From: Aquimarina aquimarini | GTDB lineage: Bacteria; Bacteroidota; Bacteroidia; Flavobacteriales; Flavobacteriaceae | Direction: 5' to 3' | DNA: 64,000 nucleotides | Assembly: GCF_900299535.1 (NCBI RefSeq) | Contig: NZ_OMKE01000049.1 | Span: 1-64,000, forward strand | Part shown: positions 43,903-52,255 of the stretch, piece by piece | Position numbering within the stretch: position 1 is the stretch's first letter | Layout: every line of letters begins with the position of its first letter | The notes under the pieces: generated by a model | What the model was told of the DNA's origin: nothing | Seen by the model: the letters and a program-made list of their open reading frames with translations, nothing else | Database searches by the model: none | Position numbers and translations under genes: made by a program

Positions 43903-44535
43903 TTAAGATTCAAAAAAGGTTACTTTACCGTTGCTTATATCGTACATTCCTCCAACAATCATTATTTCATCATTACTTTCCATCTCACGAAGTACTTCAC
44001 TATCTTTTCTAATATTATCAATTGTCATTTGAACATTTTTTACAGCTACTTCATTAACAAAGTCTATATTTTTTGACGTTCTTAAAGATGCATCAGCAGG
44101 TTGAGTAACAGCATTAACCGCAGGTTTAATTCTGCTAATAAGTGCTGTAAGGTTTCCTAATTTTGCATCATCACAAGCTCCTTTTACTGCACCACAACTT
44201 GTATGTCCTAAAACTAAAACCAATTTTGTTCCTGCAAGTTTACAAGCAAATTCCATACTACCAAGAATATCTTCGTTTACAAAATTACCTGCGACTCTTG
44301 CACTAAATATATCTCCTATTCCCTGATCAAAAATCAGTTCAGAAGATACTCTAGAGTCTATACAACTTAAAATTGTTGCAAAAGGAAATTGACCACTTTT
44401 AGTATCAGACATTTGCTCCAATAAATCTCTATCAGATCCCATTTTATTCTGAAACCTAATGTTTCCTTCTTTTAATAATTCTATAGCTTTTTTTGGCGTT
44501 ATTAACGCTTGCGTCTCTTTAGTATAAGCTTTCAT
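43903..44535 (-). CDS. Beta-class carbonic anhydrase
   Basis: A 210-aa enzyme interconverting CO2 and bicarbonate. Zinc ligands Cys58, His111 and Cys114 are present in SCIDSRV and GHTSCGAVKG, with the Asp60-Arg62 pair. Length normal. It lies 25 nt downstream of SulP copy 2 on the same strand, so the two are co-transcribed and likely act together in bicarbonate uptake or pH balance. Confidence 0.94.
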   Translation of the reverse strand: MKAYTKETQALITPKKAIELLKEGNIRFQNKMGSDRDLLEQMSDTKSGQFPFATILSCIDSRVSSELIFDQGIGDIFSARVAGNFVNEDILGSMEFACKLAGTKLVLVLGHTSCGAVKGACDDAKLGNLTALISRIKPAVNAVTQPADASLRTSKNIDFVNEVAVKNVQMTIDNIRKDSEVLREMESNDEIMIVGGMYDISNGKVTFFES

Positions 44536-44560
44536 ATGTGTTAAGTTTTATTGTAGTAAT

Positions 44561-46147
44561 TTACGATGATTTTGATCTAAGACTAAAAAACTGAATGTAG
44601 CTATCTGGATTTTCTACAACTCCGCGTTCAGAAATCAATTTAATATCAATATGTCTGTTTTTTGCTTTTTCAGAGAAATCTTCCAGAATTTCTATAATAT
44701 CATTATCCAGATATCTAGTTTTTCTTACATCCAAGGTAAGATACGTATCTTCTGGCAATCGATCAAGTTCTTTTAGAATTGCACCTTTATTAAAGAAAGT
44801 AACCTCTTCTGCAAGTGTCATTACAATTCTATGCTTCCCATTACTTTTATCTTCAATATGTAGAAAATGTGAATTTTGATAACTCTTGATTAAAATCACA
44901 ACTATACCTACTAATAATCCAAGACCAATTCCAACTAATAAATCTGTAAAAACAATACCTACAACCGTAACTAAAAACGGCACAAATTGTTTCCAACCCA
45001 TTTTATACATTTTCAAGAATAAAGAAGGTTTCGCCAATTTATATCCTACCACAAGTAATATAGAGGCCAAAACAGAAAGAGGGATCATATTTAATAACCT
45101 TGGTATTAGAATCACAGAAATTAACAATAAAAATCCATGAATAATTGCTGCCATTTTGGTTTTACCACCAGATTGAATATTTGCAGAACTACGTACAATT
45201 ACCTGAGTAATTGGCAACCCTCCTATCATACCAGAAATAATATTTCCTGTTCCTTGAGCCAACAATTCTCTATTGGTTGGTGTCACGTTTTTCTCTGGAT
45301 CTAACTTATCTGTAGCTTCTACACATAACAGTGTTTCTAAACTAGCTACCAATGCAATTGTAAAAGCAGTAACCCATACATTAGAATCTAAAATAGCAGA
45401 GAAATTTGGGAAACTAAATTGTCCTAAAAATGATGATAAATCTTCTGGGATTGGCACACTTACCAAATGATCTTTGGCTATAGCTAAAGTTTCGCTATCC
45501 TGAGTTATCACATAAAATATGATTCCAACAGCTACCGCTACCAAAGGACCTTGTATCAATTGGAAAATCTTTCCTTTCTTTCCTAATACCTTATCCCACA
45601 ATAACAATATTGCCAAGCCTAAAATTGCAATTAACGTTGCTCCTAGGCTGATAAAATTAATTGAATTAATTATTTCTGAAAAAGTATTTTCTCCATCTAT
45701 TTGAAAAAATGCAAAATCTCCTTCTGGGTCTGCATCATATCCAAAAAAGTGTGGAATTTGTTTTAGAATAATAATGATTCCTATTCCAGTAAGCATTCCT
45801 TTGATTACTGAGGAAGGAAAATAATATCCTATGATACCTGCTCTTAATACACCAAACAATAACTGTATTGCTCCTCCTAATACCACTGCTACCAAAAAGT
45901 TTTCATACCCTCCTAAAGCACCGATAGATGTAAGAACTATTGCTGCTAAACCAGCAGCAGGACCACTTACTCCAATTTTGGAACCACTCAAAGCACCAAC
46001 AACAATACCTCCTATAATTCCCGCAATTACACCAGAAAAAAGAGGTGCTCCACTAGCAAGAGCAATACCTAAACATAAAGGTAATGCTACAAAAAAGACA
46101 ACTATACTTGCGGGTATATCACTTTTTAAATGTTTAAAAATGTTCAT
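44561..46147 (-). CDS. SulP family anion transporter (copy 2)
   Basis: A 528-aa transporter with the SulP core (SDIPASIVVFFVALPLCLGI; GSKIGVSGPAAGLAAIVLTS; NIISGMIGGLPITQVIVRSS) and a C-terminal STAS-like region (LTLDVRKTRYLDNDIIEILE). Shorter than copy 1, without its charged insert. Fused or co-located SulP-carbonic anhydrase arrangements are known in bacteria. It belongs to the same unit as the carbonic anhydrase gene. Confidence 0.9.
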   Translation of the reverse strand: MNIFKHLKSDIPASIVVFFVALPLCLGIALASGAPLFSGVIAGIIGGIVVGALSGSKIGVSGPAAGLAAIVLTSIGALGGYENFLVAVVLGGAIQLLFGVLRAGIIGYYFPSSVIKGMLTGIGIIIILKQIPHFFGYDADPEGDFAFFQIDGENTFSEIINSINFISLGATLIAILGLAILLLWDKVLGKKGKIFQLIQGPLVAVAVGIIFYVITQDSETLAIAKDHLVSVPIPEDLSSFLGQFSFPNFSAILDSNVWVTAFTIALVASLETLLCVEATDKLDPEKNVTPTNRELLAQGTGNIISGMIGGLPITQVIVRSSANIQSGGKTKMAAIIHGFLLLISVILIPRLLNMIPLSVLASILLVVGYKLAKPSLFLKMYKMGWKQFVPFLVTVVGIVFTDLLVGIGLGLLVGIVVILIKSYQNSHFLHIEDKSNGKHRIVMTLAEEVTFFNKGAILKELDRLPEDTYLTLDVRKTRYLDNDIIEILEDFSEKAKNRHIDIKLISERGVVENPDSYIQFFSLRSKSS

Positions 46148-46281
46148 ATCTATAAAAATTTGTTGTTCTCTTTAAAAATTAAAGAACAATTGAATAAAAT
46201 TAATTTGAAATCATTCAAAAAGAAACATACCTCTACACAAGATACAATCTCTATTTTGAAATTAAGTTGTTTAAAAATATA

Positions 46282-46596
46282 TTATGAATACTTTGGAGGA
46301 GGCGTCTTATGCTCCAAATACACAGATGTATTTGGGATATAAAACTCGGGATATTGCTCTATAAAAAAAGATGAAAGGGCTGTTGCCTTTTCTTCATAGA
46401 ACTGCGAAATTTTATTTTTTTCTTTAAAATCATCCTTTTCAGAAGTCTCTTTTTCTTCAGAGCCTTCTGTTTCCTCAAGGACTATTGAAGCTTTATCAGT
46501 GCAACTATAAAAATCAACCAAACTGATGCTATAATTGGCTACACTAAGGAGAAAGCCAAAAACAATCAAAAATTTAGCTATTTGAAGTTTATTCAT
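46282..46596 (-). CDS. Small exported protein, unknown function
   Basis: A 104-aa protein with an N-terminal hydrophobic segment (about 7-25) and a Glu/Lys-rich middle (EETEGSEEKETSEKDDFKEK). It ends in HKTPPPKYS, with a FYIPN segment before it. Such short Flavobacteriaceae proteins with an N-terminal hydrophobic segment and a Pro-rich end often stand beside transporters. Function unknown. It lies 134 nt upstream of SulP copy 2 on the same strand. Confidence 0.65.
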   Translation of the reverse strand: MNKLQIAKFLIVFGFLLSVANYSISLVDFYSCTDKASIVLEETEGSEEKETSEKDDFKEKNKISQFYEEKATALSSFFIEQYPEFYIPNTSVYLEHKTPPPKYS

Positions 46597-46677
46597 TTCT
46601 GATAAATAATTTTGAAACGCTAAAATAATAGTATTACTTTCAAAATCGTGTTAATGTATTGTAAATTTTCACATTAA

Positions 46678-47427
46678 TTACAATTCTTGAAGTTCTGTTT
46701 TTGGAATCCACCCTATTTTTCCATCAGCAAGTTTAATTTTTTTCCAATCATTTACAGTCTCCAACACCTGAACTTTGGTTCCTTCATGAAGCTCAAACAC
46801 AGTATTACTTCTCAGGTTTGGTTCGCTTTTTATTGTAATTTCCTGCGCGTAAATAATAGCAAATTGATTGTTTATAAAAAAGTCGTATTGTTTAAATGCA
46901 AAGAAAACTGATGCTATTGCTATAACTAAAATCCCCCAAGCACTTGTAAAAAACAATCTCTTTTTTGAAGACGTTCTAGCTGTATAATACAGTATCAACA
47001 ATACTACAAACAATATAATAGAAATAACCGAAAGCCAAGCCCACCCATCAATATTAAATATCCCTGCAAGCTTTTTTATCATCCTAGACACAAAACCTTG
47101 AGGTAGTACTTCTATTTTATCAATAGTCGCTTTTTGAGCATATGCCAAATTATTTTCTATATCCTCATCATTTGGAGCCAGAATCAACGCTTTCTCATAA
47201 TAAAAGATACTTGACCCAATGTTATTTAACTTATAATGTGCGTTTGCTAAATTATAATATAAAGAAGTTGATTCTTGACCCCCGTCTAAAATAGACTGAT
47301 AGGCATCAACAGCCTCCTGATATTTCTCTTGATTATAATATGAATTTGCTCTTTTGAATGATTCTTCATTCTGAGAAAAACCTACTATTACACTTAAAAA
47401 AATAAGTATTTCAACTATTCTCTTCAT
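46678..47427 (-). CDS. batE: BatE, TPR and SH3-domain protein
   Basis: A 249-aa protein. Signal peptide, TPR units at about 25-95 (ESFKRANSYYNQEKYQEAVD; SIFYYEKALILAPNDEDIEN), two TM helices at about 125-180, and a C-terminal SH3_3 domain (NTVFELHEGTKVQVLETVND, then W-K-K-I-K-L). Last gene of the Bat operon, 5 nt after batD. BatE is membrane-anchored in the periplasm. Confidence 0.9.
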   Translation of the reverse strand: MKRIVEILIFLSVIVGFSQNEESFKRANSYYNQEKYQEAVDAYQSILDGGQESTSLYYNLANAHYKLNNIGSSIFYYEKALILAPNDEDIENNLAYAQKATIDKIEVLPQGFVSRMIKKLAGIFNIDGWAWLSVISIILFVVLLILYYTARTSSKKRLFFTSAWGILVIAIASVFFAFKQYDFFINNQFAIIYAQEITIKSEPNLRSNTVFELHEGTKVQVLETVNDWKKIKLADGKIGWIPKTELQEL

Positions 47428-47432
47428 ATCCT

Positions 47433-49202
47433 TTATAGTTGTTTATCTATTGTTGCGATTACTCTTGAAGCTTTGTCATAATCCTGTTGCATAGCAGAAG
47501 TAGAAGAAGGTGTGTATCTAGCAAACTCACAACTTTCTAACAAAGCTATAAATTCTATCGTAACGGTTTCTTCAACTTCTCGTTCTTTTAATAATCGTTG
47601 AATACGATCTTTGCTCATATCACTGGTTTGTATATGTAGTTTTGCTTTTAAGTAGTTATGTAAAGCTCGCTCCATAGCAATATAAAACTCTTTTTGACTA
47701 CCCAAATTTTTCTTAGCTTCAGACAAATATTTTCTAGCTAACTTATCTGCTTTACGAACCCTATTACCACTTATATCGTCTAATCTTTGTTGTCTCTTTT
47801 TTCCAAAGAAAAGAAACAGGGGAACTGCCAATAATGGAGTAACTAGTGATATCCAATATAGTGTTGACTTAAAAAAATATTTGTTTTGTATTGGTTGAAG
47901 GTCAGCGCTTGATTTTAAGAATCTAAACTGGTTTCCTATTTGAGTTACTCGTTTTTTATTTACTCTTTCTTGTGATACTTCATTTGATGTATCATTATAT
48001 GATACGGCAGGGCCTTTTTCTACATTTATCACAATCTCATCAGACTCAATCGTTTTATACGCTTCAGTTTTTAAATCAAAATAAGAAAAAGAAACTGGTG
48101 GAATACTATAATCACCTTTGTGCTGTGGTACCAATGTATAGGTATCAGATATAGTACCTCTCATTCCTGTGAGGTTGGTTCGCACCCTCTCGTTATGCTG
48201 AGGTTCATACTCTTCCATACCATCAGGAATATTTAATTTTGGTAAATCAAAAAGCTTTAAATTCCCTCCACCAGAGACTAAAACATTGGCATCTAATGAT
48301 TCTGTAGCATCAAGACTTGTTTTATTGGTTGATACTTTAAAATTAAAATCTCCAACAGCTCCAGAAAAATTATCTGGCCTTCCTTCTATTGGTAAAGGTT
48401 TTACATTGATTACCCTCTTACTAGATACTACCATTTTATCTACTTGATTAAATATCCTTCTGCCTGAAAAACGATCTCTTCTGTTTGTAGGCACCCCTAC
48501 TTTAAAACTTAATGCAAGGGGTTCAATCTCTAATTTTCCAGTTTTTTGTGGGTACAGTACTGTTTTGCGAAATACAACATAAGTATATGGTTCTCCTTTA
48601 TAAGTGCCTGGTTCTCCCATCAACCGTTTCACTTCAATATCTTGACTCCAAAAATCACTATATTTCGGACTATCTGCGATATTCAAATCACTTATACTTA
48701 GTCTACGACTTACATAAAGTTTATAAACTACTGTAATTGCTTCATTAAGGTACGGGTTAGATTTAGAAACCTCTGTGACCAGATGTATATTATCATCTAT
48801 AGCAAAATCGCCATTCGCATCATTTGATTTAGCAACAGCCTTTGTAACCGTAATTTTTATCAGAGATGTTTTATATATTTTTCCATCAATCTTTATGGCC
48901 GCCTGTTTTATTGTAAAATTTCCTTTGCGTGTAGGTTGTAAAAAATAACTAAACGTCTTGGAATATGTTTTTTTTCCATTATCCCATATACTACGAATAG
49001 ATTGCTCTGGGCCAGAAACTTTAAACCCCGAAAAAGATGGTGGAGTAAAATCATCTCCATCCTTATTCATTTCAAAATCTACTCGTAATACTTCATTAAT
49101 ACCAAGTTTTTTCTTAGTCACTTTAGCCTCAAACTTTACCTGAGCAAATGTCAGTTGTAGAGTGCTTATAAACAGTGTTAGAAAAATTAATTTTAGCTTC
49201 AT
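47433..49202 (-). CDS. batD: BatD, oxygen-tolerance membrane protein
   Basis: A 589-aa protein with signal peptide (end TFAQVKFE), BatD beta-sandwich repeats (VLRVDFEMNKDGDDFTPPSF; GNFTIKQAAIKIDGKIYKTS), one TM helix near 440 (STLYWISLVTPLLAVPLFLF) and a cytosolic tail. BatD is thought to scaffold the BatA-BatB VWA pair. Between batC and batE. Confidence 0.92.
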   Translation of the reverse strand: MKLKLIFLTLFISTLQLTFAQVKFEAKVTKKKLGINEVLRVDFEMNKDGDDFTPPSFSGFKVSGPEQSIRSIWDNGKKTYSKTFSYFLQPTRKGNFTIKQAAIKIDGKIYKTSLIKITVTKAVAKSNDANGDFAIDDNIHLVTEVSKSNPYLNEAITVVYKLYVSRRLSISDLNIADSPKYSDFWSQDIEVKRLMGEPGTYKGEPYTYVVFRKTVLYPQKTGKLEIEPLALSFKVGVPTNRRDRFSGRRIFNQVDKMVVSSKRVINVKPLPIEGRPDNFSGAVGDFNFKVSTNKTSLDATESLDANVLVSGGGNLKLFDLPKLNIPDGMEEYEPQHNERVRTNLTGMRGTISDTYTLVPQHKGDYSIPPVSFSYFDLKTEAYKTIESDEIVINVEKGPAVSYNDTSNEVSQERVNKKRVTQIGNQFRFLKSSADLQPIQNKYFFKSTLYWISLVTPLLAVPLFLFFGKKRQQRLDDISGNRVRKADKLARKYLSEAKKNLGSQKEFYIAMERALHNYLKAKLHIQTSDMSKDRIQRLLKEREVEETVTIEFIALLESCEFARYTPSSTSAMQQDYDKASRVIATIDKQL

Positions 49203-49259
49203 TTTTTAATCTATTTAGATCAGTCAATATTTTTCAATTTCAACGGATTTTTTATATCC

Positions 49260-50141
49260 TTACCAATCTTTATCTGTTTTTACTTTTGATCTATGCGCTT
49301 TTATCAAATTAATTTTATCCTGAACTTTCTTTTCATGATTATTCATTGCTTCTAATAAGCGCTTAATTTGTTCAGGTGATAATTTTCCTTGCGCTTGTTG
49401 TTGGTTAGGCCCTCCTTTTTTATCATCCTGATCTTTAGGCTTTCCTCTTTCGTCTTCTTTATCTCCTTCTTTGTCCTTATCTTCCTTTTTATCTTTCTGG
49501 TCTCCTTCTTTATCCTTTTCCTTATCTCCTTTATCTTTTTCCTCTTCCTTGTCTCCTTTATCGCCTTCTTTATCCTTTTCCTTGTCTCCTTTATCTTTTT
49601 CCTCTTCCTTCTTATCTTGATCCTTCTTATCTTGGTCTTTTTTATCCTCCTTATCTTGTCCCTTTTTATCTTTATTCTCTTGTTGCTTTTTCTCTAGCAT
49701 TTTTTTGGCCAATGCAAGATTATAACGGGTTTCATCATCTTTTGGATTATTTCTAAGTGCATTTTTATACGCTTCTACAGCTTCTTTATATTTTTTTTGT
49801 TCCATATATGTGTTTCCCTGATTATGAAACACCTTATGTCTTTCTGTTTTTGTGGTGGCTACCTTAGCTGCTTCTGCGTATCGATATGTTGCTTCATCAT
49901 ATTTCTCAGAATTATAATATGCATTACCTAGATTATATTTTGCAACAGGAGTCACTGGGTTTTTAGCAATCGCTCTTCTATATTCTCCTTCTGCTCTAGG
50001 AAAATTACCTTCTTTAACCAGAACATCATTTGCTGTTGCTACAAATACATTTGCTTCCTTAATAGTTTTATCTGCGCTTTCTTCTTGAGAAAAAACAATC
50101 CCAAGTTGAAAACATAACAAAATACTTAAAATCTTTCTCAT
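49260..50141 (-). CDS. batC: BatC, TPR protein with a charged repeat tail
   Basis: A 293-aa protein. Signal peptide (end IVFSQEES), TPRs at about 45-155 (NLGNAYYNSEKYDEATYRYA; GNTYMEQKKYKEAVEAYKNA), then a highly charged Lys/Asp/Glu stretch at about 155-250 made partly of tandem 60-bp units, and a GGPNQQQAQGKLSPEQIKRL end. The repeat makes the antisense strand look like a Leu/Phe-rich frame, which is an artefact. Next to batB, 6 nt apart. Confidence 0.9.
   Translation of the reverse strand: MRKILSILLCFQLGIVFSQEESADKTIKEANVFVATANDVLVKEGNFPRAEGEYRRAIAKNPVTPVAKYNLGNAYYNSEKYDEATYRYAEAAKVATTKTERHKVFHNQGNTYMEQKKYKEAVEAYKNALRNNPKDDETRYNLALAKKMLEKKQQENKDKKGQDKEDKKDQDKKDQDKKEEEKDKGDKEKDKEGDKGDKEEEKDKGDKEKDKEGDQKDKKEDKDKEGDKEDERGKPKDQDDKKGGPNQQQAQGKLSPEQIKRLLEAMNNHEKKVQDKINLIKAHRSKVKTDKDW
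49501..49610. repeat. Tandem 60-bp repeat inside batC
   Basis: Positions 49501-49550 and 49561-49610 are the same 50 bases with two differences, within a 60-bp period; further less regular Lys/Asp/Glu codon repeats flank them. They encode the acidic-basic low-complexity tail and are a candidate for length variation between strains. Confidence 0.8.
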
Positions 50142-50147
50142 ACCCGA

Positions 50148-51182
50148 CTACTGCTCATTAAACAAGTTTAATTTTTTTACCCAAGATGTTTTTTTATTTA
50201 ATAGAAAAATATCTAAAAACAATAATAATAACCCTGCTCCTAAAAACCATTGAAATTGATCTTTAAAACCTGTTATTTGTTTTGCTTCAAATTCTTTCTT
50301 ATCCATATTTCGTAATACTGTGGTTACCTTTTCTACTACCTCTTTTGTATCTCTACCATCAATATACATTCCATTTCCTTCATTGGCAATTTCCTGTAAA
50401 ATTGTCGGGTTTAGTTTTGTAATCACGGTAGCTCCCTGACTATCTTTCTTATAACTTTGCACAACCCCATTTCGTTTTATAGGGATAGGAGCTCCTTTTG
50501 GTGAACCTACTCCAATAGTAAAAATCTTAATTCCTTCTTTAGAAGCTTCTTCTGCAATCAATTTCACATTTCCTCCATGATCTTCTCCATCACTTATAAT
50601 AAACAACACTCTATTGGTTTGTTCTGCATCATTATAATAGGTCTTTGCTAGTTCTATAGCTTCATGAATCGCAGTTCCCTGAGAAGACAACATATCTGTA
50701 TTCATAGATTGCAAAAACATCTTCCCCGAAGCATAATCAGTAGTGATTGGTAACTGTGGATAAGCACTACCAGCATATGCTATGATACCAATACGATCAC
50801 TTGCCATATTATTAATGATCTGAGTAACCAGTTGTTTAGACTTTTCTAATCTATTGGGTGCAATATCTTCTGCTATCATACTTTTAGACACATCTATAGC
50901 AAAAACTACATCAACGCCTTCTCTTTTTACCGTTTCTAGTTTTGTTCCCATTTTAGGGTTTACCAAAGCTATGATCAAACACACCAAAGCCAGGCTTATT
51001 ATTACAATTTTCAAAACAGATTTAAAAGTTGATTGATCTGGGCTTAATTTTTTAAGCAATACCAAATCCGCAAACTTCTTCTGAGTTCTTTTTTTCCATA
51101 TCAAAACTCCCAAAAACAAAAGGATCAGTAACGGAATACTCAATAACAACCAGAAATATATTTTTTCTTCGAGTAAATACAT
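50148..51182 (-). CDS. batB: BatB, VWA-domain membrane protein
   Basis: A 344-aa protein with TM segments at about 8-28 and 55-75, a VWA domain (MIDAS DxSxS in VVFAIDVSKSMIAEDI; then ISDGEDHGG) and a C-terminal TM at about 310-330. Partner of BatA. Contact with the MoxR chaperone is inferred from the family. Confidence 0.93.
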   Translation of the reverse strand: MYLLEEKIYFWLLLSIPLLILLFLGVLIWKKRTQKKFADLVLLKKLSPDQSTFKSVLKIVIISLALVCLIIALVNPKMGTKLETVKREGVDVVFAIDVSKSMIAEDIAPNRLEKSKQLVTQIINNMASDRIGIIAYAGSAYPQLPITTDYASGKMFLQSMNTDMLSSQGTAIHEAIELAKTYYNDAEQTNRVLFIISDGEDHGGNVKLIAEEASKEGIKIFTIGVGSPKGAPIPIKRNGVVQSYKKDSQGATVITKLNPTILQEIANEGNGMYIDGRDTKEVVEKVTTVLRNMDKKEFEAKQITGFKDQFQWFLGAGLLLLFLDIFLLNKKTSWVKKLNLFNEQ

Positions 51183-51248
51183 ATTTTAAACTATACTTCT
51201 ATATCTAAATTTATAGATTCTTATTAAAGCGAAAAAAACGACAAAAAA

Positions 51249-52253
51249 TTATATAAAGCTTTTAAACACAGTATATCTTAACAAAAATTCAATAAAAATC
51301 AATAGTCCTGCCAATAATACAAGTGATCTAAATTTTTCTTCGTAATTATAAAATTTAAATTCTTCGATATCTGTCTTTTCTAATTTATCTATTTCTTGAT
51401 AAATTTGTTCTAATTTTTTATTGTCTGTTGCTCTAAAATACTTACCATTAGTAGCCTTGGCGATTTCTTTCAACAACTTCTCATCAATTTTAACTCGTGT
51501 TCTACTATACTTAAGAGCTCCATTAGGTAATCTTGCTACTGGACTCAAAGCCATTCCATTTGTACCAATACCAATTGTATAGGTTTTGATACCATACTCT
51601 ACAGCTAATTCTGAAGCAATCTTTGGGTCTATAAAACCACTATTATTAGAACCATCTGTAAGTAAAATAATTACTTTGCTTTTTGCTTTACTATCTTTAA
51701 GACGATTTACAGAAGTAGCCAGCCCCATTCCTATCGCTGTTCCTGCTTCTATAATCTCACCATATCTAATATTTTTTAATGCTGTTGCTGCAATTGACTT
51801 ATCACTAGTGATTGGTGTTTTTGTATAGCTTTCTCCTGCATAAACCACCAAACCAATACGATCGTTTATTCTATCTTTGATAAATTCTGCTGCTACTTCT
51901 TTTAAAGCCTCTAATCTATTTGGTTTTAAATCTTTTGACAACATACTAGCAGATACATCTATCGCCATTACGATATCAATTCCTTTGGTAGAATCTGTTT
52001 TTGTTGATACATCAACCGTTCTTGGTCTTGCCAGTGCAATAATAAGTAATGCTAAAGCGATTAATCGTATTACGAATAATAGTGGCTTAAATTTTACAAG
52101 GTTACTTGCCGATGTTTTAAAACCTTGGATACTAGAAATCTTAAGAGAAGCTTGTTGTTTATTTTGTTTCCAAACATACCATGCTATAGCCAATGGTAAC
52201 AGAAATAATAACCAAAAGAAATGAGGGTTCTCGAATATAAAATTTTCAAACAT
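51249..52253 (-). CDS. batA: BatA, VWA-domain membrane protein
   Basis: A 334-aa protein with the same layout as BatB: two N-terminal TM segments, MIDAS in IVMAIDVSASMLSKDLKP, ILLTDGSNNSG, and a C-terminal TM. Bat proteins were named for Bacteroides aerotolerance. It lies 3 nt after the accessory gene and 67 nt before batB. Confidence 0.93.
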   Translation of the reverse strand: MFENFIFENPHFFWLLFLLPLAIAWYVWKQNKQQASLKISSIQGFKTSASNLVKFKPLLFVIRLIALALLIIALARPRTVDVSTKTDSTKGIDIVMAIDVSASMLSKDLKPNRLEALKEVAAEFIKDRINDRIGLVVYAGESYTKTPITSDKSIAATALKNIRYGEIIEAGTAIGMGLATSVNRLKDSKAKSKVIILLTDGSNNSGFIDPKIASELAVEYGIKTYTIGIGTNGMALSPVARLPNGALKYSRTRVKIDEKLLKEIAKATNGKYFRATDNKKLEQIYQEIDKLEKTDIEEFKFYNYEEKFRSLVLLAGLLIFIEFLLRYTVFKSFI

Positions 52254-52255
52254 CG

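Noticed and set aside
45831-46175. 114-codon plus-strand frame opposite SulP copy 2
   Set aside because: Pro/Ala/Thr-rich reading of the antisense of hydrophobic transporter codons. Shadow frame.
49440-49680. Regular repeats that could suggest a CRISPR array
   Set aside because: The repeats are contiguous coding repeats without unique spacers and stay in frame.
49389-49697. 102-codon plus-strand frame rich in Leu, Phe and Ile, looking like a membrane protein
   Set aside because: It is the antisense of the Lys/Asp/Glu repeat of batC. The composition follows from the repeat, and there is no start context.
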